Assembly (NCBI GenBank): GCA_947177325.1
Contig: CAMWUH010000039.1
Coordinates: 1 to 11,769, forward strand
Direction: 5' to 3'
DNA length: 11,769 nt
Source of the DNA: an uncultured Bacteroidales bacterium
Lineage (GTDB): Bacteria; Bacteroidota; Bacteroidia; Bacteroidales; Muribaculaceae
Shown piece after piece: positions 1 to 7,368 of this stretch. A program made the translations under genes and the position numbers. Numbering within the stretch: position 1 is the first letter of the stretch; every line of letters starts with the position of its first letter. The notes under the pieces were generated by a model. That model had not been told where the DNA came from and made no database searches. It saw nothing but the letters and a program-made list of their open reading frames with translations.

Positions 1-74
1 TTTTTTTTCAAGCATAAGACTGCATAATAGATGTAGTGAGGTCTGGTGGGCGCGTAGTTTTGTATAAGAGACAG
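1..74. other. Illumina/Nextera adapter read-through (non-genomic)
   Basis: Read on the plus strand, 9-32 matches the 24-nt Illumina P7 oligo at 20 of 24 positions, 33-40 (GTAGTGAG) sits where the i7 index belongs, and 41-74 matches the 34-nt Nextera read-2/Tn5 mosaic-end adapter at 29 of 34 positions, with the last 14 (TGTATAAGAGACAG) exact. Positions 1-8 are poly-T, which is the poly-A tail seen when a read runs past the end of the flow-cell oligo, viewed from the other strand. Oligo order and lengths fit with no gaps. The mismatches, several of them G to T, look like low-quality read ends. Genomic DNA begins at about 75. This is an uncleaned contig end and has no biological meaning. Confidence 0.96.
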
Positions 75-259
75 GTGTGGCCCCCCTCTTCAAACTCGAT
101 GTCATGCTGTTGGAGCAACTCTTTGTAGCGAGGAGCGAGGTTGCCCGAGTCAGAGAGCAACACCCGGTGGCCTTTGACTTTAGCCAACACAGCAGCTCCT
201 GCGCCGCTTTCGCCGCCGCCGAGCACAATTATATTTTCAACTTTATCGTTTGCTTGCAT
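75..259 (-). CDS. murD: UDP-N-acetylmuramoyl-L-alanine--D-glutamate ligase, N-terminal fragment (cut by contig end)
   Basis: MurD adds D-glutamate to UDP-MurNAc-L-Ala in the cytoplasm, the step before MurE. Only about 62 residues are genomic. They show the family's N-terminal Rossmann-like nucleotide-binding domain: the glycine-rich VLGGGESGAGAAVLA near residues 12-26, a second strand ending in LLSDSG, and IEFEEGGHT near residues 54-62. The ATPase and ligase domains are missing. The open frame continues to position 8, but its last 21 residues are translated adapter and do not belong to the protein. The ATG at 259 lies 10 nt after the mraY stop, which is the expected dcw order and implies co-transcription. 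The identification rests on both the motif and the location after mraY. Confidence 0.9.
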
Positions 260-269
260 AATTATGTAA

Positions 270-1541
270 TTAACGTATTTTGAGAGAAACGAAGGTCAAT
301 GCGGCCAAAATGATGCCGACAATCCAGAATCGAATTACGATTTTAGACTCGGGCACGGCCTGATAGGGGCGCTGAATGATGGCATCGACCGAGCCGTCGC
401 CCACCTTCTGAAAATGGTGGTGGAGAGGAGTCATCTTGAACATGCGTCGCATGGTGCCGGTGCGTCGGCGGGTGATTTTGCAGGTAATAACCTGGAGAAT
501 CACCGAGAGGTCTTCGATATAGAAGAGCAGACAGAGCACCGGGAGCAGGAATTCTTTGTGGATGAGGATTGCAAACACGGCTATGATGCCTCCGAGGGTA
601 AGCGAGCCGGTGTCGCCCATAAACACCTGTGCGGGATAGGCGTTATACCACAGGAAACCAATCAATGCGCCTATGAAGGCCGACATGTACACCACCATCT
701 CGCCTGAGCCCGGAATGTACATGATGTTGAGGTAGGAGCTGTAGAGCACACTACCCCCCAAATAGGCCATTGCCGCCAGCGCAACGCCTATGATGGCCGA
801 GCAACCGGTGGTCAGGCCGTCGAGGCCGTCCATGAGGTTGGCGCCATTAGATGTGGCTGTGATGATGAATATGGTTACGAGAATGAAGAGAATCCATCCG
901 GCGGTTTCGGCAGTCTGCTTGTCGCCGACCCATTTGGTGAGGTCGCTGTAAGCAAAGTTATGTTCTTTAACGAAAGGAATCGTGGTTTGATTGCTCTTGA
1001 TGTCGGAGCCTTCGTAGGTGATTTCAACAATGTGGTTTTGCTCCACGGAGCGCACTTCGTGGTTTTCGCGGATAGTTATGTCGGGCGAGAGCCACATTGT
1101 AAATCCGACGATAAGGCCCAGTCCCACTTGCCCAACGATTTTGAATTTCCCTTTCAAGCCATCTTTATTGTGCTTCTTGATTTTCATGTAATCATCAAGA
1201 AAGCCGATAACCCCGAGCCAGACGGTCGACACCAGGAGCAGAATCATGTAGATATTTGACAGGTTTCCTACCAGTAGGCAAGGAACCAATATCGACAGGA
1301 TAATGATGATACCACCCATTGTGGGGGTGCCGATTTTTTTCATTTGGCCTTCAACGCCCAGATTACGTACGATGTCGCCGATCTGCATCATTTGCAGGCG
1401 ATTGATAATGCGGCGGCCTATGATTGTGGCAATAAACAGCGACAACACCATTGCTATAACAGAGCGAAAGGTGATATAGTCCATCAATCGGGCGCCGGGC
1501 ACATTGGCGTCCTGGAGCTTTTCAAAGATAAAGTATAGCAT
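270..1541 (-). CDS. mraY: Phospho-N-acetylmuramoyl-pentapeptide transferase
   Basis: MraY transfers phospho-MurNAc-pentapeptide from UDP to undecaprenyl phosphate at the inner membrane, making lipid I. The 423-residue protein is polytopic and carries the family motifs: GTPTMGG (71-77), the aspartate pair in GFLDDYMK (113-120, catalytic DD at 116-117), NGANLMDGLDGL (232-243), FMGDTGSL (308-315) and the histidine cluster PLHHHF (372-377). Residues about 153-213 form a polar stretch between membrane segments. It makes the protein roughly 60 residues longer than the proteobacterial enzyme, and I associate it with Bacteroidota MraY. The ATG at 1541 precedes a plausible first amphipathic and membrane segment. 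The gene follows murE after 84 nt and precedes murD by 10 nt. No promoter of the TAnnTTTG type lies in the 84-nt gap, so it is probably read from upstream. Confidence 0.97.
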   Translation of the reverse strand: MLYFIFEKLQDANVPGARLMDYITFRSVIAMVLSLFIATIIGRRIINRLQMMQIGDIVRNLGVEGQMKKIGTPTMGGIIIILSILVPCLLVGNLSNIYMILLLVSTVWLGVIGFLDDYMKIKKHNKDGLKGKFKIVGQVGLGLIVGFTMWLSPDITIRENHEVRSVEQNHIVEITYEGSDIKSNQTTIPFVKEHNFAYSDLTKWVGDKQTAETAGWILFILVTIFIITATSNGANLMDGLDGLTTGCSAIIGVALAAMAYLGGSVLYSSYLNIMYIPGSGEMVVYMSAFIGALIGFLWYNAYPAQVFMGDTGSLTLGGIIAVFAILIHKEFLLPVLCLLFYIEDLSVILQVITCKITRRRTGTMRRMFKMTPLHHHFQKVGDGSVDAIIQRPYQAVPESKIVIRFWIVGIILAALTFVSLKIR

Positions 1542-1625
1542 GATAAGGGCTTATGAGATTAGTTGGTGGTGGGGGTTGGTGGTTGAGTGGATAATATGGT
1601 TGATGAAACGTGATTCTTCAGTAAT

Positions 1626-3083
1626 TCAGAGAGAAGCCAAAACTTCGGTTGCCACTTCGCGGTCGTCGAAATGATGTTTCACACCTTCGATTTCCTGATA
1701 ATCTTCGTGGCCTTTGCCGGCGATGAGCACAACGTCGCCCGGTTGGGCCGAGCGAATGGCATGGTCTATGGCCTGTCGACGGTCAACAATGGTCGTAGTC
1801 ACCTCGCGGAGCTCGGCGGTGTCGAGGCCGGCTTCCATGTCGGCCAGAATATCTTCAGGCTTTTCAAAGCGTGGATTGTCGGAGGTGAGCACCACCATGT
1901 CAGATAATGACGCTGCCTCGCGAGCCATGATGGGGCGTTTACCCTTGTCGCGGTTGCCTCCGGCACCTACTACGGTGATGAGCTTGTGGTCGCGACCGAT
2001 TATTTCGCGAATGGCCGAGATAACGTTGACAACGGCGTCGGGGGTATGGGCATAGTCAACCACGGCAGTCACGCCTGTGGCAGAGTGGAAGGCCTGGAAA
2101 CGACCTGACACGGGCACCAATCGGCTCATGTTCAAAAGCACTTCCTCAACCGTCCAGCCAAGCAAGAGCGATGTTCCGTAGACGGCAGTGAGGTTGTAAG
2201 CGTTGAAGCGGCCGGTAAACATAACGTTTACTTCATGGCCGTTGAGGCTCAGCAAAGTGCCGTCGATGCGGCTCTCGATGATGCGACAGGCGAAATCGGC
2301 AGGCCGGCGAAGCGAGTAAGTGTAGCGGGCGGCTGCGGTGTTTTGCAGCATCACTTCGCCCACTTTGTCGTCGATATTGGTGATGGCGAATGCTTCGGCC
2401 GGGAGGTTGTCGAAGAACGACTTTTTGGCCTGGAGGTAAGCTTCAAAAGTTTTGTGATAGTCGAGATGGTCGCGAGTGAGGTTCGTGAAGATACCCCCGG
2501 CGAAGGTAAGGCCGGCAATGCGATGTTGGTCGGCGGCGTGGGAGCTCACTTCCATAGCGGCGTAGGTGCATCCCTCTTCTACCATCTCGGCCAACAGACG
2601 GTTGATGGTCAGAGGGTCGGGAGTGGTTTGATTTGTGGGCACGGCGCGGGTTTCAATATAGTTGCACACTGTAGAAAGCAGGCCGGCTTTGGCTCCGCTC
2701 AATCGAGCCATTTCATAAATTAATGTGGCGGTTGTGGTTTTGCCGTTAGTGCCGGTGACGCCAACGAGTTTGAGCTTGCGCGAGGGGTTGTCATACCATT
2801 GCGAAGCCAGGCAACCTAACGCCACTGCCGAGTTTTTAACCACTACGTAGGTGACGGTGGGGTCAAGTTGCAGAGGCATGGTCTCAACCACGATAGCGGC
2901 CAGCGAGCGGTGAGCAAGCGACTCTACAAACGAGTGGCCGTCGACGTTGACGCCACGCACGGCAACGAAAACCGAGCCTTGGGCGGCTTTGCGCGAATCG
3001 CTGACCAGATTGGTAACTTGGCGGTTGACGGGCCCTACAATTTCAATGGGGTCGATAGCTTTAAGAAGATGTTCGAGAGTCAT
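1626..3083 (-). CDS. murE: UDP-N-acetylmuramoyl-L-alanyl-D-glutamate--2,6-diaminopimelate ligase
   Basis: MurE is a cytoplasmic ATP-dependent ligase that adds the third amino acid of the peptidoglycan stem. The 485-residue protein has three Mur ligase domains: an N-terminal UDP-binding part (about 1-95), a central ATPase with the P-loop GVTGTNGKTT (108-117), NQTTPDP (151-157) and RDHLDYH (204-210), and a C-terminal domain starting near GRFQAF (327-332). K220, in the AYLQAKK segment, is at the expected position of the carbamylated lysine. DNPR (402-405) is the meso-diaminopimelate specificity signature, where lysine-adding enzymes differ, so this cell wall is predicted to be meso-DAP type. The C-terminal GKGHEDYQ (457-464) is also typical. 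The ATG at 3083 is 39 nt after the ftsI stop. Confidence 0.97.
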   Translation of the reverse strand: MTLEHLLKAIDPIEIVGPVNRQVTNLVSDSRKAAQGSVFVAVRGVNVDGHSFVESLAHRSLAAIVVETMPLQLDPTVTYVVVKNSAVALGCLASQWYDNPSRKLKLVGVTGTNGKTTTATLIYEMARLSGAKAGLLSTVCNYIETRAVPTNQTTPDPLTINRLLAEMVEEGCTYAAMEVSSHAADQHRIAGLTFAGGIFTNLTRDHLDYHKTFEAYLQAKKSFFDNLPAEAFAITNIDDKVGEVMLQNTAAARYTYSLRRPADFACRIIESRIDGTLLSLNGHEVNVMFTGRFNAYNLTAVYGTSLLLGWTVEEVLLNMSRLVPVSGRFQAFHSATGVTAVVDYAHTPDAVVNVISAIREIIGRDHKLITVVGAGGNRDKGKRPIMAREAASLSDMVVLTSDNPRFEKPEDILADMEAGLDTAELREVTTTIVDRRQAIDHAIRSAQPGDVVLIAGKGHEDYQEIEGVKHHFDDREVATEVLASL

Positions 3084-3122
3084 ATAAGCGGAGTTTTTTA
3101 ATGATCGTGAGGAAAATTTGAT

Positions 3123-5204
3123 TTAATAAGAGGGGGAGAGATTAAGGTGGATAACGCCGGGACCGGTTATACGTTGCGATTTCACTCGGCCTGCACCGGA
3201 AAATTCCACTTCGTAGCCGGCTTTTTCAAGCATTGCAACAGCATCGGTCAGCGAAAGGTTGATGGCCGACGGGATGGTGTCCTTGGCCGAGGAGCTATTC
3301 TTGAGTGTGCGCACCGGTATTTTGCCGGTCATGGCTGTTGAGGGAGCGCTTCCGGCCGGGCTGACAGCCATGGCAGGCTTGGAGGGAGCGTCGGTGTGAT
3401 AGTCGCCACCTTCCACTTCAAACATGCCGCGACTATACATTTTCAACGCCATGTTTTTAAATACTAATCCCGATGACAAAGCCGGGCCGCGATAAGCGCC
3501 TTTAGGGTTGAAAGTCAACACCATCATTGAATATTTGGGGTTGTCGGCGGGGAAAAATCCGCAGAAAGCAAGGCGGTTGCGCGACTTGTCATATCGACCG
3601 GTTGACATATCGAGATGGTTTGCGGTGCCGGTTTTGCCGGCTAATGGCACTACGTCATTTTTCATGCGCCGGGCGGTGCCGTGAGAGCCGTGTACCACGG
3701 CTTTAAGCATCTGTCGGAGCTTGGCTGCATTTTCGGGGGAGCAGATTCGGTCGCGCACGTAGGTTGGTTCAAACAGCGAGTCGCCATGCTCGGTGCGGAG
3801 CCCTCTGACGAGGCGTGGACGCACGTAGGCTCCATCGTTGGCAATGGCGTTGTAAATCGAGAGGGTGTAGATTGGAGGAATGGCCGAGGAGTAGCCGAAT
3901 GAAATGTTGGCCAAGTCGCGTTTGCCGCGTGTGGGAGTGACTCTGACCATCTCCTCCTCGGCAATGCCTGAGTTCATTTTATCAAACAGGCCTATGGAGC
4001 GCAGGCGGTCGACGAAGGCCTGGCATTTGCCGTCGTAGCCACGGATAATGATTTTGGTCATGCCGATGTTGGACGACTGCTCGAGAATACCCTCAACGGT
4101 TGCGCTGCCGATGTAGTGGGAGTCTCGTATAGGGGAGCCGTAGGTGAACGACTGGCCTATCTGGAACGTTTCGTTCAGGTCGCTGATGAGGCCGTCTTCC
4201 AGAGCAATAAGCATTGATATGGTTTTAACCACGGAGCCGGGCTCGTAGGCCACAACGGCGCGATTGTATGCTTCGATATAGTCGCCGTTTTGGTCGCGTT
4301 CAAGGTTGGCCATGGCTTTGATGTCGCCGGTGGCCACTTCCATAATCATTGCGGTGCCCCATTCGGCATCGGCCGAGTCGAGCATAGCGTTGAGTTCGTG
4401 CTCAAGGAGGTCTTGAAGATTGATGTCGATTGTGGAGAGCACGGTGTAGCCGTCAACGGCCGGGATGTCGGTCCAGTCGCCGATGGTTTTGGTCAGTGGC
4501 ACTTGCTTGGCCACGCCGGGCTTGCCGTAGAGTAGCGAGTCGAGCGCTTTTTCAAGGCCTGAAATGCCGTGGATTTCTTTGTTCTCTTTGGTTTGGCCCA
4601 CTTGGCCGATGCTTCGGCGCGCCATTTCGCCGTATGGGCAGTCGCGCACCAGTCGGCGGTGCTCTATGAGGCCGCTGCGATTAGAGTTTTTTATGTTTAG
4701 GAACGGGAGGGTGCGTACGTGTTGCATCTGCTCGTAGGTGATGCCTTGGAGCAGGGGATACCAGCGCGAGCGCTCGCTTTTAGGGGGCAGAATAGGAGCT
4801 TGAAGCTTTTTGAGCCATTCGTCGCGAGTGCGTTTGGGGAAAAGCACGGCGAGCGAGTCGGCGAGGGCGGGCATCGCTTTTGTGTATTCGTTTATGGCAA
4901 AGCCGTCAGCGCGATAGTCCACGAAGAGTGAGTAGCTCTGAACGTTAGTGGCAAGGATAGTGCCGTCGGCAGCGAGGATGTCGCCGCGCACCGGATAGAT
5001 AACATGGGTGTGGGTCAGCTCTTCATTGGCTTTATCGTTCCATTTCGAAGCGTCGACAACGGTGGTGCGCACCAGCTTGTAGAGGATGGCGCCGGTAAAG
5101 AGCAGAATAAAGCCGGTCACCAATGCATAGCGGAGCATGATGTGGCGACGGTTGGATTTCTGCTTTATGCGGTTTGACGTTTTATGTTGTCGGGGGGCTG
5201 CCAT
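3123..5204 (-). CDS. ftsI: Division-specific penicillin-binding protein (transpeptidase) with PASTA domain
   Basis: This class B PBP cross-links septal peptidoglycan in the periplasm. The 693-residue protein has a basic N-terminus, one membrane anchor at about 24-46, a dimerisation/pedestal region beginning near PVRGDILAADG (71-81), and a transpeptidase domain. The active-site motifs are all present: SVVK (324-327, nucleophile S324), SSN (377-379) and KTGT (524-527). After the catalytic domain comes a low-complexity Ala/Ser/Pro/Thr-rich linker (about 603-642) and one PASTA-like domain at about 644-690 (IPSAINLSLTDAVAMLEKAG). C-terminal PASTA is common in Bacteroidota FtsI and absent from the E. 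coli protein. The gene lies between ftsL-like and murE, which supports a division role rather than an elongation PBP2. The ATG at 5204 gives a normal cytoplasmic tail. Confidence 0.96.
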   Translation of the reverse strand: MAAPRQHKTSNRIKQKSNRRHIMLRYALVTGFILLFTGAILYKLVRTTVVDASKWNDKANEELTHTHVIYPVRGDILAADGTILATNVQSYSLFVDYRADGFAINEYTKAMPALADSLAVLFPKRTRDEWLKKLQAPILPPKSERSRWYPLLQGITYEQMQHVRTLPFLNIKNSNRSGLIEHRRLVRDCPYGEMARRSIGQVGQTKENKEIHGISGLEKALDSLLYGKPGVAKQVPLTKTIGDWTDIPAVDGYTVLSTIDINLQDLLEHELNAMLDSADAEWGTAMIMEVATGDIKAMANLERDQNGDYIEAYNRAVVAYEPGSVVKTISMLIALEDGLISDLNETFQIGQSFTYGSPIRDSHYIGSATVEGILEQSSNIGMTKIIIRGYDGKCQAFVDRLRSIGLFDKMNSGIAEEEMVRVTPTRGKRDLANISFGYSSAIPPIYTLSIYNAIANDGAYVRPRLVRGLRTEHGDSLFEPTYVRDRICSPENAAKLRQMLKAVVHGSHGTARRMKNDVVPLAGKTGTANHLDMSTGRYDKSRNRLAFCGFFPADNPKYSMMVLTFNPKGAYRGPALSSGLVFKNMALKMYSRGMFEVEGGDYHTDAPSKPAMAVSPAGSAPSTAMTGKIPVRTLKNSSSAKDTIPSAINLSLTDAVAMLEKAGYEVEFSGAGRVKSQRITGPGVIHLNLSPSY

Positions 5205-5263
5205 TGAGTTTGCCGGTGAGTGGTTAACTGTTGAGTTAAGAAGTTAAAGGTTTGAGTTTTTAT

Positions 5264-5605
5264 TTATTTTTCTACTCGATAGGGGGGATGGGTGCTGACC
5301 GATAGGTCGAGGCCGATAGCGTTAATCCGCTCGGTCATCACTGACTCGCGAGTATTGGACATGTAAGCCGACTTCTGGCGGATTGCTTCGCTTCTGACCA
5401 CTTCCAACTCGCGCTCCAGATGTTTTATTTCCTCCATTTTCGACAGACAGTCATAACGATTGGCGATGTAGAAAATAATCATGCCCATAATCAGCAATAT
5501 CGGGCCCCAGTAGCGGGAGAAAAAGCGCGTGGAAAGCCATCGGCCATGGATGAGGCCGCTGAATATGCCGTCGCTATGTTTCTCGGGTGGTTTGCGGAGT
5601 GACAT
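5264..5605 (-). CDS. ftsL: FtsL-like divisome protein
   Basis: This small bitopic membrane protein has 113 residues: a cytoplasmic N-terminus of about 32, one membrane segment at about 33-49 (WGPILLIMGMIIFYIA), then a charged heptad-like stretch at about 53-80 (MEEIKHLERELEVVRSEAI) that should form a coiled coil, and a short periplasmic tail. This is the FtsL architecture, and the gene sits between rsmH and ftsI as ftsL does. FtsL normally pairs through its coiled coil with FtsB and activates FtsWI. Sequence identity to proteobacterial FtsL is too low to see by eye, so the assignment rests on topology, size and position. Bacteroidota carry a distinct FtsL-like family. Spacers are 72 nt from rsmH and 59 nt to ftsI, with no promoter seen in either. 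Confidence 0.85.
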   Translation of the reverse strand: MSLRKPPEKHSDGIFSGLIHGRWLSTRFFSRYWGPILLIMGMIIFYIANRYDCLSKMEEIKHLERELEVVRSEAIRQKSAYMSNTRESVMTERINAIGLDLSVSTHPPYRVEK

Positions 5606-5677
5606 TGATTGGTGAGCAGAATTGGTTATGTTGATTATCTGATAATTTTTTTGAGTCAGGCACCGGGCGAGGAGTAA

Positions 5678-6586
5678 TTATAGCAACTCGGCCACTCTGA
5701 GCTTGGCGCTTCGAGAGCGCGGGTTAGCTTCGATTTCGGCCTCGGAGGGGACGATTGGTTTGGGGGTCAGCAGCTTGAAGGGGGAGAGATTGCGGCCATA
5801 GAAGTCGCGTGAGTCTTCGCCTCGCAGGTTGCCGGTGCGCATGAAGTTTTTAACCAGGCGGTCCTCAAGCGAGTGGTAGGTGATGATGGCCAGTCGGCCG
5901 CCGGGCTTGAGCAGTGAGAGGGTAGTTTGCAGCAGCTGCTCCAAGGCATTTATTTCACCGTTGACTTCAATGCGTAGAGCTTGGAATAGCTGAGCGAGCT
6001 CTTTTTTCTGCTGTTTGGGGTTGATGAGCGGATTGACCACGGAGAGAAATTGCTCGGTAGTCATTATCGGGGCTTGGCTGCGGGCTTTGACAATCGTTGA
6101 AGCAAATCGACGGGCATTTTTCAGCTCGCCGTAGAGATAGAATATATCGGCCAACTGCTGTTCCGACGAATTGGCTATAAGGTCAGCGGCAGTGAGTCGG
6201 GCAGAGCGGTTCATTCTCATGTCGAGAGGACCGTCGGCGCGGAATGAAAAGCCTCGCTGCGAGTCGTCGAAGTGATGAAACGATACGCCCAGGTCGCCCA
6301 ACAGGCCGTCAATCTTTTCAACGCCATAGAAACGGAGAAAATTTTTGACAAAGCGGAAGTTGCCGTGGACTATCGTGAATCGCTCATCTTCAGGGGCACG
6401 CTCAATGGCGTCAATGTCTTGGTCAAAGCTGTAGAGATGGCCTTGAAGCGAGAGTTGCTCCATGATGGCGCGGGAGTGGCCGCCACCGCCGTAGGTAGCG
6501 TCAACATATATGCCTGACGGATTGATGTTTAGCGCATCAATAGCTTCAGGCAACAGGGCGGGTATGTGATAGGGTGTGTCGGTCAT
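5678..6586 (-). CDS. rsmH: 16S rRNA (cytosine(1402)-N(4))-methyltransferase RsmH (MraW)
   Basis: RsmH uses S-adenosylmethionine to methylate N4 of C1402 in the 16S rRNA P site. With this start the protein is 302 residues. The SAM-binding motif YVDATYGGGGHS is near residue 27-38, followed by DQDIDA, then DGLLGDLGVSF and the RGFSFRADGPLDMRM signature, ELAQLFQALRIEVN, and near the C-terminus GGRLAIITYHSLEDRLVK. A GTG seven codons upstream (6607) is also in frame. I prefer the ATG at 6586 because the promoter -7 box at 6612-6619 places the transcript start at about 6605, so the GTG would be at or upstream of the 5' end, and because homologues begin shortly before the YHxPxLL motif. It is the first gene of the dcw run here; mraZ is missing upstream. 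Confidence 0.96.
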   Translation of the reverse strand: MTDTPYHIPALLPEAIDALNINPSGIYVDATYGGGGHSRAIMEQLSLQGHLYSFDQDIDAIERAPEDERFTIVHGNFRFVKNFLRFYGVEKIDGLLGDLGVSFHHFDDSQRGFSFRADGPLDMRMNRSARLTAADLIANSSEQQLADIFYLYGELKNARRFASTIVKARSQAPIMTTEQFLSVVNPLINPKQQKKELAQLFQALRIEVNGEINALEQLLQTTLSLLKPGGRLAIITYHSLEDRLVKNFMRTGNLRGEDSRDFYGRNLSPFKLLTPKPIVPSEAEIEANPRSRSAKLRVAELL

Positions 6587-6611
6587 CGCGGCAAGGGGCT
6601 TTTTCACTCTC

Positions 6612-6642
6612 CAAAGTTAGTGATTTATCTGATAATTTACAA
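6612..6642 (-). promoter_or_regulatory. Bacteroidales sigma-ABfr-type promoter for rsmH and the dcw genes
   Basis: On the minus strand a TTG (6640-6642) is followed after exactly 20 nt by TAACTTTG (6612-6619), which fits the Bacteroidota -33 TTG / -7 TAnnTTTG consensus. Transcription would start at about 6605, leaving a leader of about 20 nt before the rsmH ATG at 6586. I found no matching -7 box in the gaps between rsmH and murD, so this may serve the whole run. The surrounding 6608-6711 gap is strongly AT-rich and contains two copies of TAAATTCTG but no gene. Confidence 0.75.
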
Positions 6643-6711
6643 AAATAAATTCTGTAAATTTTTGATAAAAATTTTTACAATCGTAAATTCTGCCCTTTCT
6701 TGCAATGTCCG

Positions 6712-7368
6712 TCAGGAAAGAGCCGCGGTCAGAAGGGTGGTTTCGTTGAGCCGATGGCTGTAAGCGGTCAGGCTATGTGACGACCGGGTGCCGGGGGGTG
6801 TGATCTCGACGGTAGCTTCAGCCGGGGTTGCAACGGTGATTTCGATGTTGTGGAGCGGTAAGTGGAGAGGGTGGAAAAGTTTGTAGACTGCCTCTTTGAT
6901 GGTCCATGCCTGCAGGAATTGAACAGGAGTGACGAGCCACTGCATTTCGCTGGCGGTCAAAAATTTAGAGGCGACACGCTGCAATTTGGGCGAGTTGTTT
7001 TCGATGTCGATGCCAACGGGATGGGTGCTCAATGCCAGGGCGCAGTGAGTGGCAGAGTGGGCAATCGATATGTGAAGCTCGGGAATATCAACAATGTAAG
7101 GGGAGCCGTCGTCGCGACGGCCAATTCTCAGTTTTTCAAAACCGCGGATGCTTTCAAGAAGCAGGATTGAAGCCAGGCGCTCCCTAATCCGTTTGGGCAG
7201 CGCTTGAGGGGATAGTCCGAGCTCTGCCGGGTCAACGGCGGGGAGGTCGGCATCAAGTCCAAGCCGATGGTAATCAGCAACTACCACAAGCAGACGCTCT
7301 GGAGCGATGTTGCCAATGGTGAGTTGATATGGGGAGGGCTTGGAGCAGAGGTCAGGCAGTTTGAACAT
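6712..7368 (-). CDS. 4'-phosphopantetheinyl transferase superfamily protein (Sfp-type)
   Basis: This protein is predicted to move the 4'-phosphopantetheine arm of coenzyme A onto a serine of an acyl or peptidyl carrier protein. The 218-residue length fits the two-lobed Sfp type, not the short AcpS trimer. Signature motifs are clear: ISIAHS (100-105), the metal-binding VGIDIE (118-123) and WTIKEAVYKL (155-164), which is the family's W-x-x-K-E-A-x-x-K block. The carrier protein cannot be told from this window; acyl carrier protein of fatty acid synthesis is a reasonable guess. Its ATG at 7368 lies inside the end of gldE (17-nt overlap), so translation is probably coupled. It ends 126 nt before the rsmH start. 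I give no gene symbol because acpT/sfp naming is not decidable here. Confidence 0.9.
   Translation of the reverse strand: MFKLPDLCSKPSPYQLTIGNIAPERLLVVVADYHRLGLDADLPAVDPAELGLSPQALPKRIRERLASILLLESIRGFEKLRIGRRDDGSPYIVDIPELHISIAHSATHCALALSTHPVGIDIENNSPKLQRVASKFLTASEMQWLVTPVQFLQAWTIKEAVYKLFHPLHLPLHNIEITVATPAEATVEITPPGTRSSHSLTAYSHRLNETTLLTAALS

Noticed and set aside
8..74. Natural C-terminal end of MurD
   Set aside because: These codons translate the mosaic-end adapter, index and P7 oligo, not chromosomal DNA.
55..74. End of a Tn5-like transposon inserted in murD
   Set aside because: The mosaic-end sequence is joined to an index and the P7 oligo with poly-T at the tip, which is library construction and not a natural transposon.
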